A stretch of DNA of 64,000 nt from Paraburkholderia sp. BL23I1N1 (lineage in GTDB: Bacteria > Pseudomonadota > Gammaproteobacteria > Burkholderiales > Burkholderiaceae), in the NCBI RefSeq assembly GCF_003610295.1, contig NZ_RAPV01000001.1, positions 3,472,001-3,536,000 of the forward strand, read 5' to 3'. Positions 1 to 8,966 of the stretch are shown in pieces (position 1 is the first letter of the stretch; every line of letters starts with the position of its first letter). Position numbers and translations under genes: made by a program. The notes below the pieces were generated by a model. The model searched no databases, was not told where the DNA came from, and was given only the letters and a program-made list of their open reading frames with translations.

Positions 1-251
1 AAACCACCAATGTGGTGGAGTTCTATTACCCTGAGGAAATCGCGCTGTTCGAACGCGAGTTCGTCGAGGCAGAGCGCGCCGCCTATATGGAAACGGCCCG
101 CGAAGACGACGAGATCGCCGAGCGCATGGACGCAGGCCGCCGCGCGCTGATGCAACGCGGCGAATCCCAGGTCGGCCCGTATCAAAGTCCGATGGAAGAC
201 GGCATGCAGCACTTCCATGAATTCTTGCGGCGCGAACTCGGCGCAATCTGA
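1..251 (+). CDS. Rieske-type ring-hydroxylating oxygenase alpha subunit, C-terminal end (partial)
   Basis: Only the last 82 or so codons are in the window; the frame is open to the left edge, so the 5' end is missing. The fragment (TTNVVEFYYPEEI near the start, VGPYQSPMEDGMQHFHEF near the end) resembles, from memory, the C-terminal helical tail of Rieske non-haem iron oxygenase alpha subunits. The Rieske centre and the iron ligands would lie upstream, so substrate and catalytic competence cannot be judged. An intrinsic terminator 64 nt downstream closes the transcript. The family call is recall, not an alignment. Confidence 0.55.
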   Translation, partial: TTNVVEFYYPEEIALFEREFVEAERAAYMETAREDDEIAERMDAGRRALMQRGESQVGPYQSPMEDGMQHFHEFLRRELGAI

Positions 252-314
252 TCCGCGCGCTCCGCATTGACCGGCGTTTGAGCCGACCTTTGCTCAAAGC
301 GCATCAAAGCATGG

Positions 315-343
315 AAAGACGGGCTTCGGCCCGTCTTTTTTTG
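315..343 (+). terminator. Intrinsic terminator after the Rieske oxygenase gene
   Basis: A perfect 10-bp stem (AAAGACGGGC/GCCCGTCTTT) with a UUCG-type tetraloop is followed directly by a run of T. It lies 64 nt after the preceding stop codon and isolates the next gene. Confidence 0.9.
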
Positions 344-448
344 TTTAGACTATCAGTATCGTTCGGCCATTCGCTAACGGCGCCAAGCCGCCGGGCAAGC
401 GCCGCAATCGCCCGCTTTACAACCATCTTGCATGGGACCGGAGACGTC

Positions 449-1318
449 ATGCCGCACACTCACTACACCACTCTCATCTCCGCGACCAACCTCGCGGAAC
501 GGCTAACCGCCGCGCCGGGCAGCGTGTTCGTCATTGATTGCCGTTTCGATCTGGCCGACACCGAGGCGGGCGAGAAAGCCTATCTGGCCGGGCATTTGCC
601 GGGCGCGCATTATCTGCACCTCGATCGCGATCTGTCAGGGCCAAAGAACGGCCTCAATGGCCGCCACCCGCTGCCGGACCGCGCGCGGCTAGTGGAGACA
701 CTGGAGTCTCGCGGGCTCAAGCAGGGTCAGCAGGTTGTCGCCTATGACGCACAGGGCGGCATGTACGCCGCGCGCGCGTGGTGGCTGCTGCGTTGGCTCG
801 GCCATGACGCGGTTGCGCTGCTCGACGGTGGATTGCAAGCCTGGCAGGCCGCCGGCCACCCGTTGACGCAAGACGCACCGGCGCAGAACACGGGCGACTT
901 CAAAGCGGGCGCACCGCTTTCCGTCACCGTCGACGCGCAGACCGTCGAGCGCAATCTCGGCACGAAAGAACGCGTCGTGGTCGATGCGCGCGCGAACGAT
1001 CGCTATCGCGGCGAGAACGAAACGCTGGATCGCGTCGGCGGCCATATTCCTGGCGCGCTCAACCGGTTCTTCAAAGACAACCTCACGGCCGACGGCCGCT
1101 ACAAACCGGCGCACACGCTGCGTGAGGAGTTCCGCGCATTGCTGGGCGACACGTCACCGGAACACGTCGTCCTGCAATGTGGCTCGGGTGTGACAGCATG
1201 CGTGAACGCGCTCGCGATGGAGGTCGCCGGCATGCATGGCGCGGCGCTCTATGCGGGATCGTGGAGCGAATGGAGTTCCGATCCGAAGCGGCCGGTTGCA
1301 ACGGGTCCGAATCCCTAA
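449..1318 (+). CDS. sseA: Sulfurtransferase, tandem rhodanese domains (3-mercaptopyruvate type)
   Basis: A 289-residue cytosolic protein with two rhodanese domains, roughly residues 10–135 and 160–285. The second carries the active-site loop CGSGVTAC with nucleophile Cys244. The CGSG[VI]TA form is typical of 3-mercaptopyruvate sulfurtransferases, which move sulfur to thiols or cyanide, whereas thiosulfate sulfurtransferases usually have CRxGVTA. The ATG at 449 is preferred over an upstream in-frame start at 278 because GGAG lies just upstream and the longer version would cover the preceding terminator. Its stop overlaps the stop of the converging hydrolase gene by 3 nt. Confidence 0.88.
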   Translation: MPHTHYTTLISATNLAERLTAAPGSVFVIDCRFDLADTEAGEKAYLAGHLPGAHYLHLDRDLSGPKNGLNGRHPLPDRARLVETLESRGLKQGQQVVAYDAQGGMYAARAWWLLRWLGHDAVALLDGGLQAWQAAGHPLTQDAPAQNTGDFKAGAPLSVTVDAQTVERNLGTKERVVVDARANDRYRGENETLDRVGGHIPGALNRFFKDNLTADGRYKPAHTLREEFRALLGDTSPEHVVLQCGSGVTACVNALAMEVAGMHGAALYAGSWSEWSSDPKRPVATGPNP

Positions 1319-2187
1319 GCGACCCCGTGCTGCTTGAACCAGAGCAGCGCCCGCCGCCAGCCGTCCTCGGCATCGGCCTTTTTGTAACTCGGCCGGTAGT
1401 CGGCGAAAAACGCGTGGCCTGCATCGTCGTACACGACGAATTGTGAGCCGCGGCCCGCTTGAGGACCCTGCGCGATGGCCTGCTTCATCTGCGCAAGCGT
1501 GTCTTGCGGAATGCTTTGATCCTGCCGCCCGTATAACCCCAACACCGGCGCATGCAGATCGCCAACACGATCGAGCGGGTTCGCGGGCGTGGTCGCGCTG
1601 TGATCTCCGCTCACGCGTCCGTACCAGGCGACCGCGGTCTTGAGCCGCGGATTGTGCTCCGCGTACAGCCACGCAATCCGCCCGCCCCAGCAAAAGCCAT
1701 TCACGCCCAGCCGGTTCAGGTCGCCGCCGTGCTCGCCCGCCCATGCGACGGTAGCGTCGAGGTCGTCCAGCGCCTGCTCGTCCGGCACCTTGCTGAGAAT
1801 CTGATTGCTGATCTGCTGGATGGTCGGCAGCATCATCGGATCGCCCTCGCGGACGAACAGGTCCGGTGCGATCGCCAGATATCCGAGCTTGGCAAAGCGC
1901 CGGCACACGTCGGCAATATGCTCGTGCACGCCGAACGCCTCATGGATCACGATGATCACCGGCAGATGCGTCTTGCCCTTCGGCTGCGCGCGATAGGCCG
2001 GCACGAGCGTATCGCCCGAACGCACGCCGATCTCGCCGGCTTCAAGACCGTCGCTATCGGTATGGATGGTTTGCGCCGACACCGGCAGCACGGCTGCGGC
2101 GAATCCGGTGCCGAGTGCGGCCTTGATAAAGGTACGGCGATTGAAGGGAACGTGCGGGACCAGGCTGTCGATGTCAGGTTTCAGCAT
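1315..2187 (-). CDS. Dienelactone hydrolase family protein with Tat signal
   Basis: A 290-residue alpha/beta hydrolase of the dienelactone hydrolase family. The nucleophile is a cysteine (Cys166 in GFCWGGR), with an Asp in GRQD and a His in DAGHAF completing the triad. The N-terminus carries a twin-arginine signal (NRRTFIKAALG followed by a hydrophobic stretch ending near AQ), so it is probably exported folded; classical ClcD-type enzymes of chloroaromatic pathways are cytosolic. The ATG at 2187 has GAGGAG 8 nt upstream, which decides against an in-frame start 18 nt earlier. No catabolic operon surrounds it, so the natural substrate is unknown. Confidence 0.85.
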   Translation of the reverse strand: MLKPDIDSLVPHVPFNRRTFIKAALGTGFAAAVLPVSAQTIHTDSDGLEAGEIGVRSGDTLVPAYRAQPKGKTHLPVIIVIHEAFGVHEHIADVCRRFAKLGYLAIAPDLFVREGDPMMLPTIQQISNQILSKVPDEQALDDLDATVAWAGEHGGDLNRLGVNGFCWGGRIAWLYAEHNPRLKTAVAWYGRVSGDHSATTPANPLDRVGDLHAPVLGLYGRQDQSIPQDTLAQMKQAIAQGPQAGRGSQFVVYDDAGHAFFADYRPSYKKADAEDGWRRALLWFKQHGVA

Positions 2188-2282
2188 GCGGCGCTCCTCA
2201 GGCAAAGGTTGGATGCAACAGGATACGCTTCACCCGCATCCTGTTGCAGAAGCAACCAACCTTCTCAAGCGCGGCCAGGACG

Positions 2283-3632
2283 TTAGTGCAGCTTGACCCG
2301 CGGCAGCGTAGTGCGCCGCAACCAGTGCGCGAAGGTATCGAGCACCATCCGCGCGTAGCCGTGCAGCGCCGCGATATGCAGCCGGTACAGCGACATGTAC
2401 ATGAAGCGCGCGAACAGCCCTTCGATCAGCATATTGCCGCCGATCACACCGCCCATCAGATTGCCGACCGCGCTGAAGTGCCCGAGCGACACCAGCGAGC
2501 CAAAATCGCGGTAGGTAAATTCGGGCAGCGGCTTGTTCTCCAGCCGGGCCGCAAGCGCCTTCATCAGGAAGCTCGCCTGCTGGTGCGCCGCTTGCGCGCG
2601 CGGCGGCACGTTGCGCTCGTTGCCCGGCCATGGGCAGGCCGCACAATCGCCGAGCGCGAAGATGTTGTCGTCGACCTCGGTTTGCAGCGTGCGGCGCACG
2701 ATGAGTTGCCCCAGACGGTTGACCGGCAGGCCGTCGAGCTCACTCAGGATGGCGGGCGCCTTGATGCCCGCCGCCCACACCGTCAGATCGGCACGCACGG
2801 TTTTGCCGCTGGCCGTGCGGATCATGCCGGGCGCGACCTCCGCCACGGTCTCGCCGATCATCAGCTTCACGCCGAGCTTGGTGAGCAATTCCGCGGTGGC
2901 CGTCGACACACGCTCCTGCAAGGCCGGCAAAATGCGCGGGCCTGCCTCGATCAGCACGATGCCGACGTCGTGCCGCGGATCGAGCTTATGCAGGCCGTAC
3001 GCGGACAACACCTGAGCCGTATTGCGCAACTCAGCTGAGAGTTCGACGCCCGTCGCACCGCCGCCGACGATCGCCACCTGGATGCGCGGCTCGGAGGAAG
3101 GCGTCGTGCCCGGGTTCGATTCGACAGGTTCATGCACCTGATGCTCGGCCCGCATACAGGCCGCGATCAGGCGTTTGCGGAAACGCTCGGCCTGGCTGAC
3201 CGTATCGAGTGCGAGAGAAAACTCGGGCGCGCCCTTCACGCCGAAGAACGCCGTGGTGCTGCCGATCGCGACGATCAGCGTGTCGTATTCGAGTTGGCGT
3301 TCGGGCAGCAGTTCTGCGCCATCGTCGTCGAGCACCGTGCCGAGCGTCAGACGTTTGTTCGCACGGTCCAGACCGGTCAGCTCACCCTGCTGAAACTCGA
3401 AACCATGCCAGCGCGCTTGTGCCGCATATTCGAGTTCCTGGGTGAACGGGTCCATGCTGCCGGCTGCCACTTCATGCAGCAGCGGCTTCCAGATATGGGT
3501 TGGATTACGGTCGACGAGCGTGACTTGCGCGCGTATACCGCTTTTGTTTTTATTGCGTGCATAGCGGTCGCCTAAGCGCGTCGCCAGCTCCAATCCCCCC
3601 GCGCCCCCGCCAACGACGATAAATCGATGCAT
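2283..3632 (-). CDS. ndh: Type II NADH:quinone oxidoreductase (NAD(P)/FAD-dependent)
   Basis: A 449-residue single-subunit, non-proton-pumping NADH dehydrogenase of the inner membrane surface. An FAD-binding Rossmann motif (VVGGGAGGLELA) opens the protein, and an NADH-binding motif (VAIVGGGATGVELSAEL) lies near residue 190. The ALGDCAACPW motif that contacts FAD is present. The C-terminal ~90 residues are aromatic and amphipathic, as in membrane-bound NDH-2. The ATG at 3632 is preferred over a start 40 codons upstream because GGAGAG lies 5 nt before it and the glycine-rich motif begins at residue 6. It is downstream of polA on the same strand, with a 189-nt gap. Confidence 0.85.
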   Translation of the reverse strand: MHRFIVVGGGAGGLELATRLGDRYARNKNKSGIRAQVTLVDRNPTHIWKPLLHEVAAGSMDPFTQELEYAAQARWHGFEFQQGELTGLDRANKRLTLGTVLDDDGAELLPERQLEYDTLIVAIGSTTAFFGVKGAPEFSLALDTVSQAERFRKRLIAACMRAEHQVHEPVESNPGTTPSSEPRIQVAIVGGGATGVELSAELRNTAQVLSAYGLHKLDPRHDVGIVLIEAGPRILPALQERVSTATAELLTKLGVKLMIGETVAEVAPGMIRTASGKTVRADLTVWAAGIKAPAILSELDGLPVNRLGQLIVRRTLQTEVDDNIFALGDCAACPWPGNERNVPPRAQAAHQQASFLMKALAARLENKPLPEFTYRDFGSLVSLGHFSAVGNLMGGVIGGNMLIEGLFARFMYMSLYRLHIAALHGYARMVLDTFAHWLRRTTLPRVKLH

Positions 3633-3821
3633 TGAACTCTCCGTATTTGCCGATGGGTTGTGCGTCTCGACGGCGCGCATGAAGCCGCGCTTGAAACATG
3701 AAGCGCGCGCCGTCTGTTCTGGCGATTGTCCGCGAGCGGCACGGGTTGTCACAAGCTATCAAAACGCATATGTGACATGCGCACGACGTTATCGTCTTTC
3801 AAGCGCGCCGTCACATTCACG

Positions 3822-6563
3822 TCAATGCGCTTCTTCCCAGTTCAAACCGGCGCCCACTTCAGCGACCAGTGGCACTTTGAGCGCGGCGACACCGCACATC
3901 AGTTCCGGCAAGCGCTTGCGTACATCGGACAATTCCGCGTCCGGCACTTCGAGAATCAGTTCGTCGTGCACCTGCATGATCATGCGCGTACCGACCTTCG
4001 ACTCTTCGATCCACTTCTGCACCGCGATCATCGACAGCTTGATCAGATCGGCGGCCGTGCCTTGCATGGGCGCGTTGATTGCCGCGCGCTCCGCTGCCTG
4101 ACGGCGCGGACCGTTGCCGCCGTTGATCTCCGGCAGCCACAGGCGGCGGCCGAACGCTGTTTCCACGTAGCCCTTGGCCTTCGCGCTCAGACGCGTTTCG
4201 TCCATATAACGCGCGACGCCCGGATAACGCGCGAAGTAGCGATCGATATACAGCTTGGCCGCATCGCGCGTAATGCCGAGATTGGCGGCCAGGCCGAACG
4301 CGCTCATGCCGTAGATCAGGCCGAAGTTGATGACCTTCGCCACACGCCGTTGATCGTTCGACACTTCGAGCGGCGTCACGCTGAAAATTTCCGCCGCCGT
4401 GGCGCAGTGAATGTCTTCCCCTTGCGAGAAGGCACGCAGCAGCGATTCGTCGCCGGAAATGTGCGCCATGATGCGCAACTCGATCTGCGAGTAGTCGGCG
4501 GAGACGAGCCTGTGGCCCGGAGGCGCGATAAACGCCTCGCGAATGCGGCGGCCTTCGCCGGTGCGCACGGGGATGTTCTGCAGGTTCGGATCGTTCGACG
4601 CCAGCCGGCCCGTGACCGCCACGGCCTGCGCATAGTTCGTATGGACACGGCCGGTGGTGGCGTTGACCATGCGCGGCAGCTTGTCCGTGTAGGTCGATTT
4701 CAGTTTCGACAAGCCGCGATGTTCGAGCAGGATCTTCGGCAGCGGGTAGTCTTCGGCAAGCTTTTGCAGCACTTCTTCATCGGTGGACGGCGCGCCGCTC
4801 GGGGTCTTCTTGATCACCGGCAATTCGAGCTTCTCAAAGAAGATCTGACCGATCTGCTTCGGCGAACCCAGATTGAATTCGCCGCCGGCCAGCACGTACG
4901 CTTCGCTCTCCAGTTGAATCAGACGCGCGGCGATTTCAGTGCTTTGCGCGCGCAGCTTCTCGGCGTCGATCAGCACGCCGGTACGCTCCATCTTGCGCAA
5001 GACGCGCGAGGTCGGCACTTCGATGTCGCGATACACGTAGTCGAGTGTTTTCTCCGCGGCCACTTGCGGATACAAGGCCTGATGCAAACGCAAGGTGATG
5101 TCGGCGTCTTCAGCCGCGTATTCGGCGGCCGTTTCCAGCGCGACTTCGTCGAAGCCGATTTGCGACGCACCTTTACCCGCGACCTCTTCGTACTTGATCG
5201 TCTTGATGCCGAGATGGCGCAGCGCGAGGCTGTCCATGTCGTGCGTGCGGTGTGATTCGAGCACGTACGATTCCAGTAGCGTGTCGTGTTCGACGCCGCG
5301 CATTTCGATGCCGTAGTTCGCCAGCACCTGTTCGTCGTACTTCATGTGCTGGCCGACCTTCTTGTGCTCGGCGCTTTCCAGCCACGGCTTCAGCTTCGCC
5401 AGCACTTCGTCGCGCGGCAGTTGCACGGGCGCGTCCGGACCACGATGCGCAACCGGCACATAAGCGGCATAGCCAGGTTCGACCGAGAACGACAACCCCA
5501 CGATTTGCGCGGTCATCGGATCGAGCGAGGTGGTTTCGGTATCGAACGCCGTCAACCCGGCGGCATTGATTTTCTCAAGCCAGGAGTCGAACTGCTCCCA
5601 GGTTTGCACCGTGTCGTAGTGACGTTCGTGATCCACAGTGAGCGCCGGCGGCACATCGGTCTCGGGACCTTCCACGGCTTCTGCGACTTCCACCTCACGC
5701 AGCCAGGTCTTGAAGCCGTTGCGCGTGAAGACGTCGCGTAGTTCTTCGCGCGATTCCGGCCGGCTTTCCAGGCTTTCTTCGATCGACACGATATGGCCGG
5801 TCAGATCGCACTGACGCTCGACGGTGACGAGTTTCTTCGCCATCGGCAGAAAATCGAGCGCACGTCGCAGATTGTCTCCTACCGCACCTTTGATTTCGTC
5901 CGCATGTGCGACGATGCCATCGAGTGTCTCGTACTGCGTCAGCCATTTGATCGCCGTTTTCGGCCCGCATTTGTCGACGCCTGGCACGTTGTCGACGGTA
6001 TCGCCGATCAGCGACAGGTAGTCGATGATGCGCTCCGGCGGCACGCCGAATTTGGCGATCACGCCTTCGCGGTCGAGCTTCTCATTAGTCATCGTATTGA
6101 TGAGGGTGACATGATCCGACACGAGCTGCGCCAGATCCTTGTCCCCAGTCGACACGATCACATTCATGCCGCGTTTTTCCGCCTCGGTGCTGAGCGTGCC
6201 GATCACGTCGTCGGCTTCGACGCCTTCGATCATCAGGAGTGGCCAGCCGAGCGCGCGCACGGCGACGTGAATCGGCTCGATCTGACGCGAGAGGTCGTCC
6301 GGCATCGACGGGCGGTTCGCCTTATAGTCGGCATACCAGTCGTCACGGAATGTTTTGCCCTTGGCGTCGAACACGCACGCGCTATACTCTGCTGTGACTT
6401 CCTTGCGCATGCGCCGCAGCATGTTGATCATTCCATAGAGCGCACCCGTCGGACCACCTTCGGGTCCGCGCAGATCAGGCATCGCATGGTAGGCCCGGTA
6501 CAGATAACTCGAACCGTCGACCAATAGCAGGGTCTTACCTTCTAGGCTTCGTTCTTCAGGCAT
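3822..6563 (-). CDS. polA: DNA polymerase I
   Basis: A full-length 913-residue Pol I used for Okazaki-fragment maturation and repair synthesis. The N-terminal ~290 residues are the 5'-3' flap exonuclease (LLLVDGSSYLYRAYHA, GVEADDVIGTLS). The 3'-5' proofreading domain looks active because FDTETTSLDP retains the first acidic metal ligands. The polymerase domain has the motif A SADYSQIELR, the O-helix RRVAKVINFGLIYG and the motif C VHDELILEV. The initiator ATG is separated by one nucleotide from the divergent start of the LOG-family gene. No strong ribosome binding site is visible upstream, so its promoter and leader must lie inside that neighbour. Confidence 0.97.
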   Translation of the reverse strand: MPEERSLEGKTLLLVDGSSYLYRAYHAMPDLRGPEGGPTGALYGMINMLRRMRKEVTAEYSACVFDAKGKTFRDDWYADYKANRPSMPDDLSRQIEPIHVAVRALGWPLLMIEGVEADDVIGTLSTEAEKRGMNVIVSTGDKDLAQLVSDHVTLINTMTNEKLDREGVIAKFGVPPERIIDYLSLIGDTVDNVPGVDKCGPKTAIKWLTQYETLDGIVAHADEIKGAVGDNLRRALDFLPMAKKLVTVERQCDLTGHIVSIEESLESRPESREELRDVFTRNGFKTWLREVEVAEAVEGPETDVPPALTVDHERHYDTVQTWEQFDSWLEKINAAGLTAFDTETTSLDPMTAQIVGLSFSVEPGYAAYVPVAHRGPDAPVQLPRDEVLAKLKPWLESAEHKKVGQHMKYDEQVLANYGIEMRGVEHDTLLESYVLESHRTHDMDSLALRHLGIKTIKYEEVAGKGASQIGFDEVALETAAEYAAEDADITLRLHQALYPQVAAEKTLDYVYRDIEVPTSRVLRKMERTGVLIDAEKLRAQSTEIAARLIQLESEAYVLAGGEFNLGSPKQIGQIFFEKLELPVIKKTPSGAPSTDEEVLQKLAEDYPLPKILLEHRGLSKLKSTYTDKLPRMVNATTGRVHTNYAQAVAVTGRLASNDPNLQNIPVRTGEGRRIREAFIAPPGHRLVSADYSQIELRIMAHISGDESLLRAFSQGEDIHCATAAEIFSVTPLEVSNDQRRVAKVINFGLIYGMSAFGLAANLGITRDAAKLYIDRYFARYPGVARYMDETRLSAKAKGYVETAFGRRLWLPEINGGNGPRRQAAERAAINAPMQGTAADLIKLSMIAVQKWIEESKVGTRMIMQVHDELILEVPDAELSDVRKRLPELMCGVAALKVPLVAEVGAGLNWEEAH

Positions 6564-6564
6564 T

Positions 6565-7308
6565 ATGACTAAGAGAAAAGTGATTCCGAGTCTGCGATCA
6601 CTCGCAGATCAAGAGCGCGCAACGGCTAAGAAGGCCCGCGCATCGTGGCAGATGTTCACGATTATGGCAGAGTTTATCGAGGCGACCGAGTACCTCTCGG
6701 AGATTCGTCCGGCTGTCAGCATCTATGGTTCAGCGCGCCTGAAACCGAACTCGCCGTATTACAAACTTGCCACGCAAATCGCGCGCAAGCTCTCGGACGC
6801 GGGCTTCGCGGTCATCTCGGGCGGCGGCCCCGGCATCATGGAAGCAGCCAACAAGGGCGCCCATGCGGGGAAGGCCCCGTCGGTCGGCCTGAACATCGAA
6901 CTGCCGCACGAGCAATCGGGCAATCAGTGGCAGGACATCTCGCTGCGTTTCCGCCATTTCTTCACGCGCAAAGTCACGTTCGTGAAGAACTCAGACGCGG
7001 TGATCGTGATGCCGGGCGGCTTCGGCACGCTAGACGAACTCGCTGAAGTCCTCACGCTGATTCAAACCAAGAAGTCGCGCCACGTGCCGATCATTCTGGT
7101 GGGCGGCGAGTTCTGGGAAGGCCTGCTTGCGTGGTTCAAGAACTCGCTGACGCCAATGGGCCTGATCAATCCGACGGATATGGACTTGATGCAGGTGATC
7201 GACGATCCGGACCAGGTACTCGAAGCGGTGTTGAAGTTCTATGAAGACCGCGAAGAAGCCGAACCGCATCCGGTCAAATCGGATGAAGACCGGATGTTCT
7301 ATCTGTAA
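6565..7308 (+). CDS. LOG-family nucleotide 5'-monophosphate phosphoribohydrolase-like protein (TIGR00730)
   Basis: A 247-residue Rossmann-fold protein of the LOG/lysine-decarboxylase-like family. The signature motifs are SGGGPGIMEAAN and PGGFGTLDELAEVL (PGGxGTxxE); family members hydrolyse nucleoside monophosphates to free base and ribose 5-phosphate, some of them producing cytokinin. The ATG at 6565 matches the basic N-terminus remembered for Burkholderia homologues (KRKVIPSLRSLADQE). An internal ATG at 6652, before EFIEATEYL, would leave an 88-nt gap to polA and is a real alternative. No good Shine–Dalgarno precedes 6565. The biological substrate is not evident. Confidence 0.82.
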   Translation: MTKRKVIPSLRSLADQERATAKKARASWQMFTIMAEFIEATEYLSEIRPAVSIYGSARLKPNSPYYKLATQIARKLSDAGFAVISGGGPGIMEAANKGAHAGKAPSVGLNIELPHEQSGNQWQDISLRFRHFFTRKVTFVKNSDAVIVMPGGFGTLDELAEVLTLIQTKKSRHVPIILVGGEFWEGLLAWFKNSLTPMGLINPTDMDLMQVIDDPDQVLEAVLKFYEDREEAEPHPVKSDEDRMFYL

Positions 7309-7336
7309 TGCTGAACCTTCGCGCCCGGTGTGCGAA

Positions 7337-8299
7337 TTAAGTATGCGTTGTTGAATGTGCATTGAACAACGCGCGCGAGTTCTGGCGGGCGGCCCCCAGG
7401 TCGCTCGCTTCCGCTACATCGGTCTGATCACCCTGCGCTTGCAGCCATTCGCAGAACTGCGCCACTAGCGGCGCCTGCGCGACCTCCCGCCTCGCCACCC
7501 ACCAATAGCCGCGTGCATCAATACGCGGTCCGGCCAATGGCACGACGAGCCGTCCCGATGCCAGCTCATCCGCCAGCAAAGGCAACGGGCCGAGCGCCAC
7601 GCCGAGTCCATCCACCGCGGCTTGCAAGGCCAGATAGAAGTGATCGAACGACTGCTTCTTCCGGCATTTCGCCGTTACGCCCGCGGCGGATAACCAGTTG
7701 CCCCACGCATCGGGACGCGTGTCCGAATGCAGCAGCACATGCTTCGCCAGATCGTCGGCTGTGTTGATCGGCGAGCGTTGCAGGAGCGCGGGACTGCACA
7801 CTGGAGTCTCGCTCTCACCCAGGAAATGACCGCTCACGCAATTAGGCCAATGCGCGGGACCGCGCCGCACCGCGACGTCGAAGCTATCCAGCGTTTCGAC
7901 CGGTGCGTTAGAAGTCGATAAGCGCAGCTCCGCATTCGGCACCTTGCGCTGGAACTGATGGAGCCGCGGCAGCAGCCATTTCATCGCGAAGGTCGGCAAT
8001 GCATTCACCCGCAGTACATGAACGACGCCGGTGTCGCGCAATTGGTCCGTGGCAAGCGCGATGCTGTCGAATGCGGCCTGCACGGTAGCCAGATAGCGGC
8101 GCCCGTCGTCGGTCAAACGCACGCGCTTGCCGCGGCGATGGAACACCTGCACGCCAAGCCACATTTCAAACGCCGCGACTTGCCGGCTGATTGCACCGTG
8201 CGTCACATGCAATTCGTTCGCCGCGGCAGTGAAGCTTTCGTGCCGTGCCGCAGCTTCGAAGGCGCGCAGCGCAGGAAAAGGAGGTAGTTGACGAGCCAT
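7337..8299 (-). CDS. LysR-type transcriptional regulator, GcvA-like
   Basis: A 320-residue LysR regulator. The N-terminal winged helix-turn-helix (LRAFEAAARHESFTAAANELHVTHGAISRQV) is of the GcvA subtype, and a substrate-binding domain follows from about residue 90. It is divergent from the two chromate-transporter genes starting 97 bp away, the usual arrangement for a LysR regulator of its neighbour. A 7-5-7 inverted repeat ends 2 nt before its own ATG where a ribosome binding site should be, which suggests tight autorepression or leaderless translation. The inducer is unknown; chromate or sulfate is a guess from context. Confidence 0.85.
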   Translation of the reverse strand: MARQLPPFPALRAFEAAARHESFTAAANELHVTHGAISRQVAAFEMWLGVQVFHRRGKRVRLTDDGRRYLATVQAAFDSIALATDQLRDTGVVHVLRVNALPTFAMKWLLPRLHQFQRKVPNAELRLSTSNAPVETLDSFDVAVRRGPAHWPNCVSGHFLGESETPVCSPALLQRSPINTADDLAKHVLLHSDTRPDAWGNWLSAAGVTAKCRKKQSFDHFYLALQAAVDGLGVALGPLPLLADELASGRLVVPLAGPRIDARGYWWVARREVAQAPLVAQFCEWLQAQGDQTDVAEASDLGAARQNSRALFNAHSTTHT

Positions 8300-8301
8300 G
8301 C

Positions 8302-8320
8302 TTGTGATTCTAGATCACAA
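8302..8320. promoter_or_regulatory. Inverted repeat, probable LysR operator
   Basis: The sequence TTGTGATTCTAGATCACAA has perfect 7-bp arms around a 5-bp centre and contains the T-N11-A pattern typical of LysR boxes. It lies in the gap between the divergent LysR and chromate-transporter genes, immediately next to the LysR start codon. Binding there could block translation initiation or transcription of the regulator itself. The assignment is from position and symmetry only. Confidence 0.6.
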
Positions 8321-8396
8321 AGGCGTGCTCAAAAATCGTTTTGCTCACTACGTATTCGGCGCTAACCTTCTGGGCTTGAACGGGAAGCTTGGCGAT

Positions 8397-8966
8397 ATGG
8401 ATCACGATCTCACCTCGGCCGGGGCCGCCTTGGCGCCCACGCCCACATTGCGGGAAATTTTTGGCGGCTTTCTCGGGCTCGGGCTGATCTCGTTCGGCGG
8501 CGCACTGCCGCTGGCGCGCCGCGCCGTGGTCGAACAGCGGCGCTGGCTGACCGGCGCGGAATTCACCGACCTGCTCGGCCTTTGCCAATTCCTGCCAGGC
8601 GGCAATGTGATCAATCTTTCTGTGGCGATCGGGATGCGCTTTCGCGGCGTGCCGGGTGCGCTGGCGGGTTTGCTCGGATTGATCGCGGGGCCGTCGATGA
8701 TAGTAATCGGCCTTGGCGTGCTGTATGAGCACACGCAAAACGACCCGCATGTTCGCCATCTGTTTGCCGGTCTCGCGGCGGCGGCGTCCGGCCTGCTGAT
8801 CTCGATGGCCGTGAAGATCCTGCTGCCGTTACGCGACAAACCCATGGCCGCGCTCATCGCGGCGCTCGGTTTCATCGCGATCGCCATCATGCGCCTGCCG
8901 CTTCTGCCTACGATGCTGGTGCTCACGCCGCTCAGCATCTACATCGCGTCGAGGGCCGCACGATGA
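8397..8966 (+). CDS. chrA1: Chromate transporter, short-chain subunit 1
   Basis: A 189-residue membrane protein of the CHR family with one CHR domain; long-chain ChrA has two fused domains. The N-terminal GFLGLGLISFGGALPLARRAVVEQRRW and the LCQFLPGGNVIN motif are characteristic, and five to six hydrophobic segments follow. It overlaps the second short chain by 4 nt (ATGA), so the two are translated together and probably form a heterodimer. The ATG at 8397 is preferred to one at 8298 because the longer version would cover the operator and overlap the LysR gene. Chromate efflux is the family function; specificity is not proven for short-chain pairs. Confidence 0.83.
   Translation: MDHDLTSAGAALAPTPTLREIFGGFLGLGLISFGGALPLARRAVVEQRRWLTGAEFTDLLGLCQFLPGGNVINLSVAIGMRFRGVPGALAGLLGLIAGPSMIVIGLGVLYEHTQNDPHVRHLFAGLAAAASGLLISMAVKILLPLRDKPMAALIAALGFIAIAIMRLPLLPTMLVLTPLSIYIASRAAR

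Noticed and set aside
278..448. Upstream extension of the sulfurtransferase
   Set aside because: It would include the terminator at 315–343 and lacks a ribosome binding site; ATG 449 has one and starts the rhodanese domain.
3726..5255. Plus-strand open frame of 509 codons opposite polA
   Set aside because: Antisense shadow of intact polA; no recognisable motif, Arg/His-rich composition.
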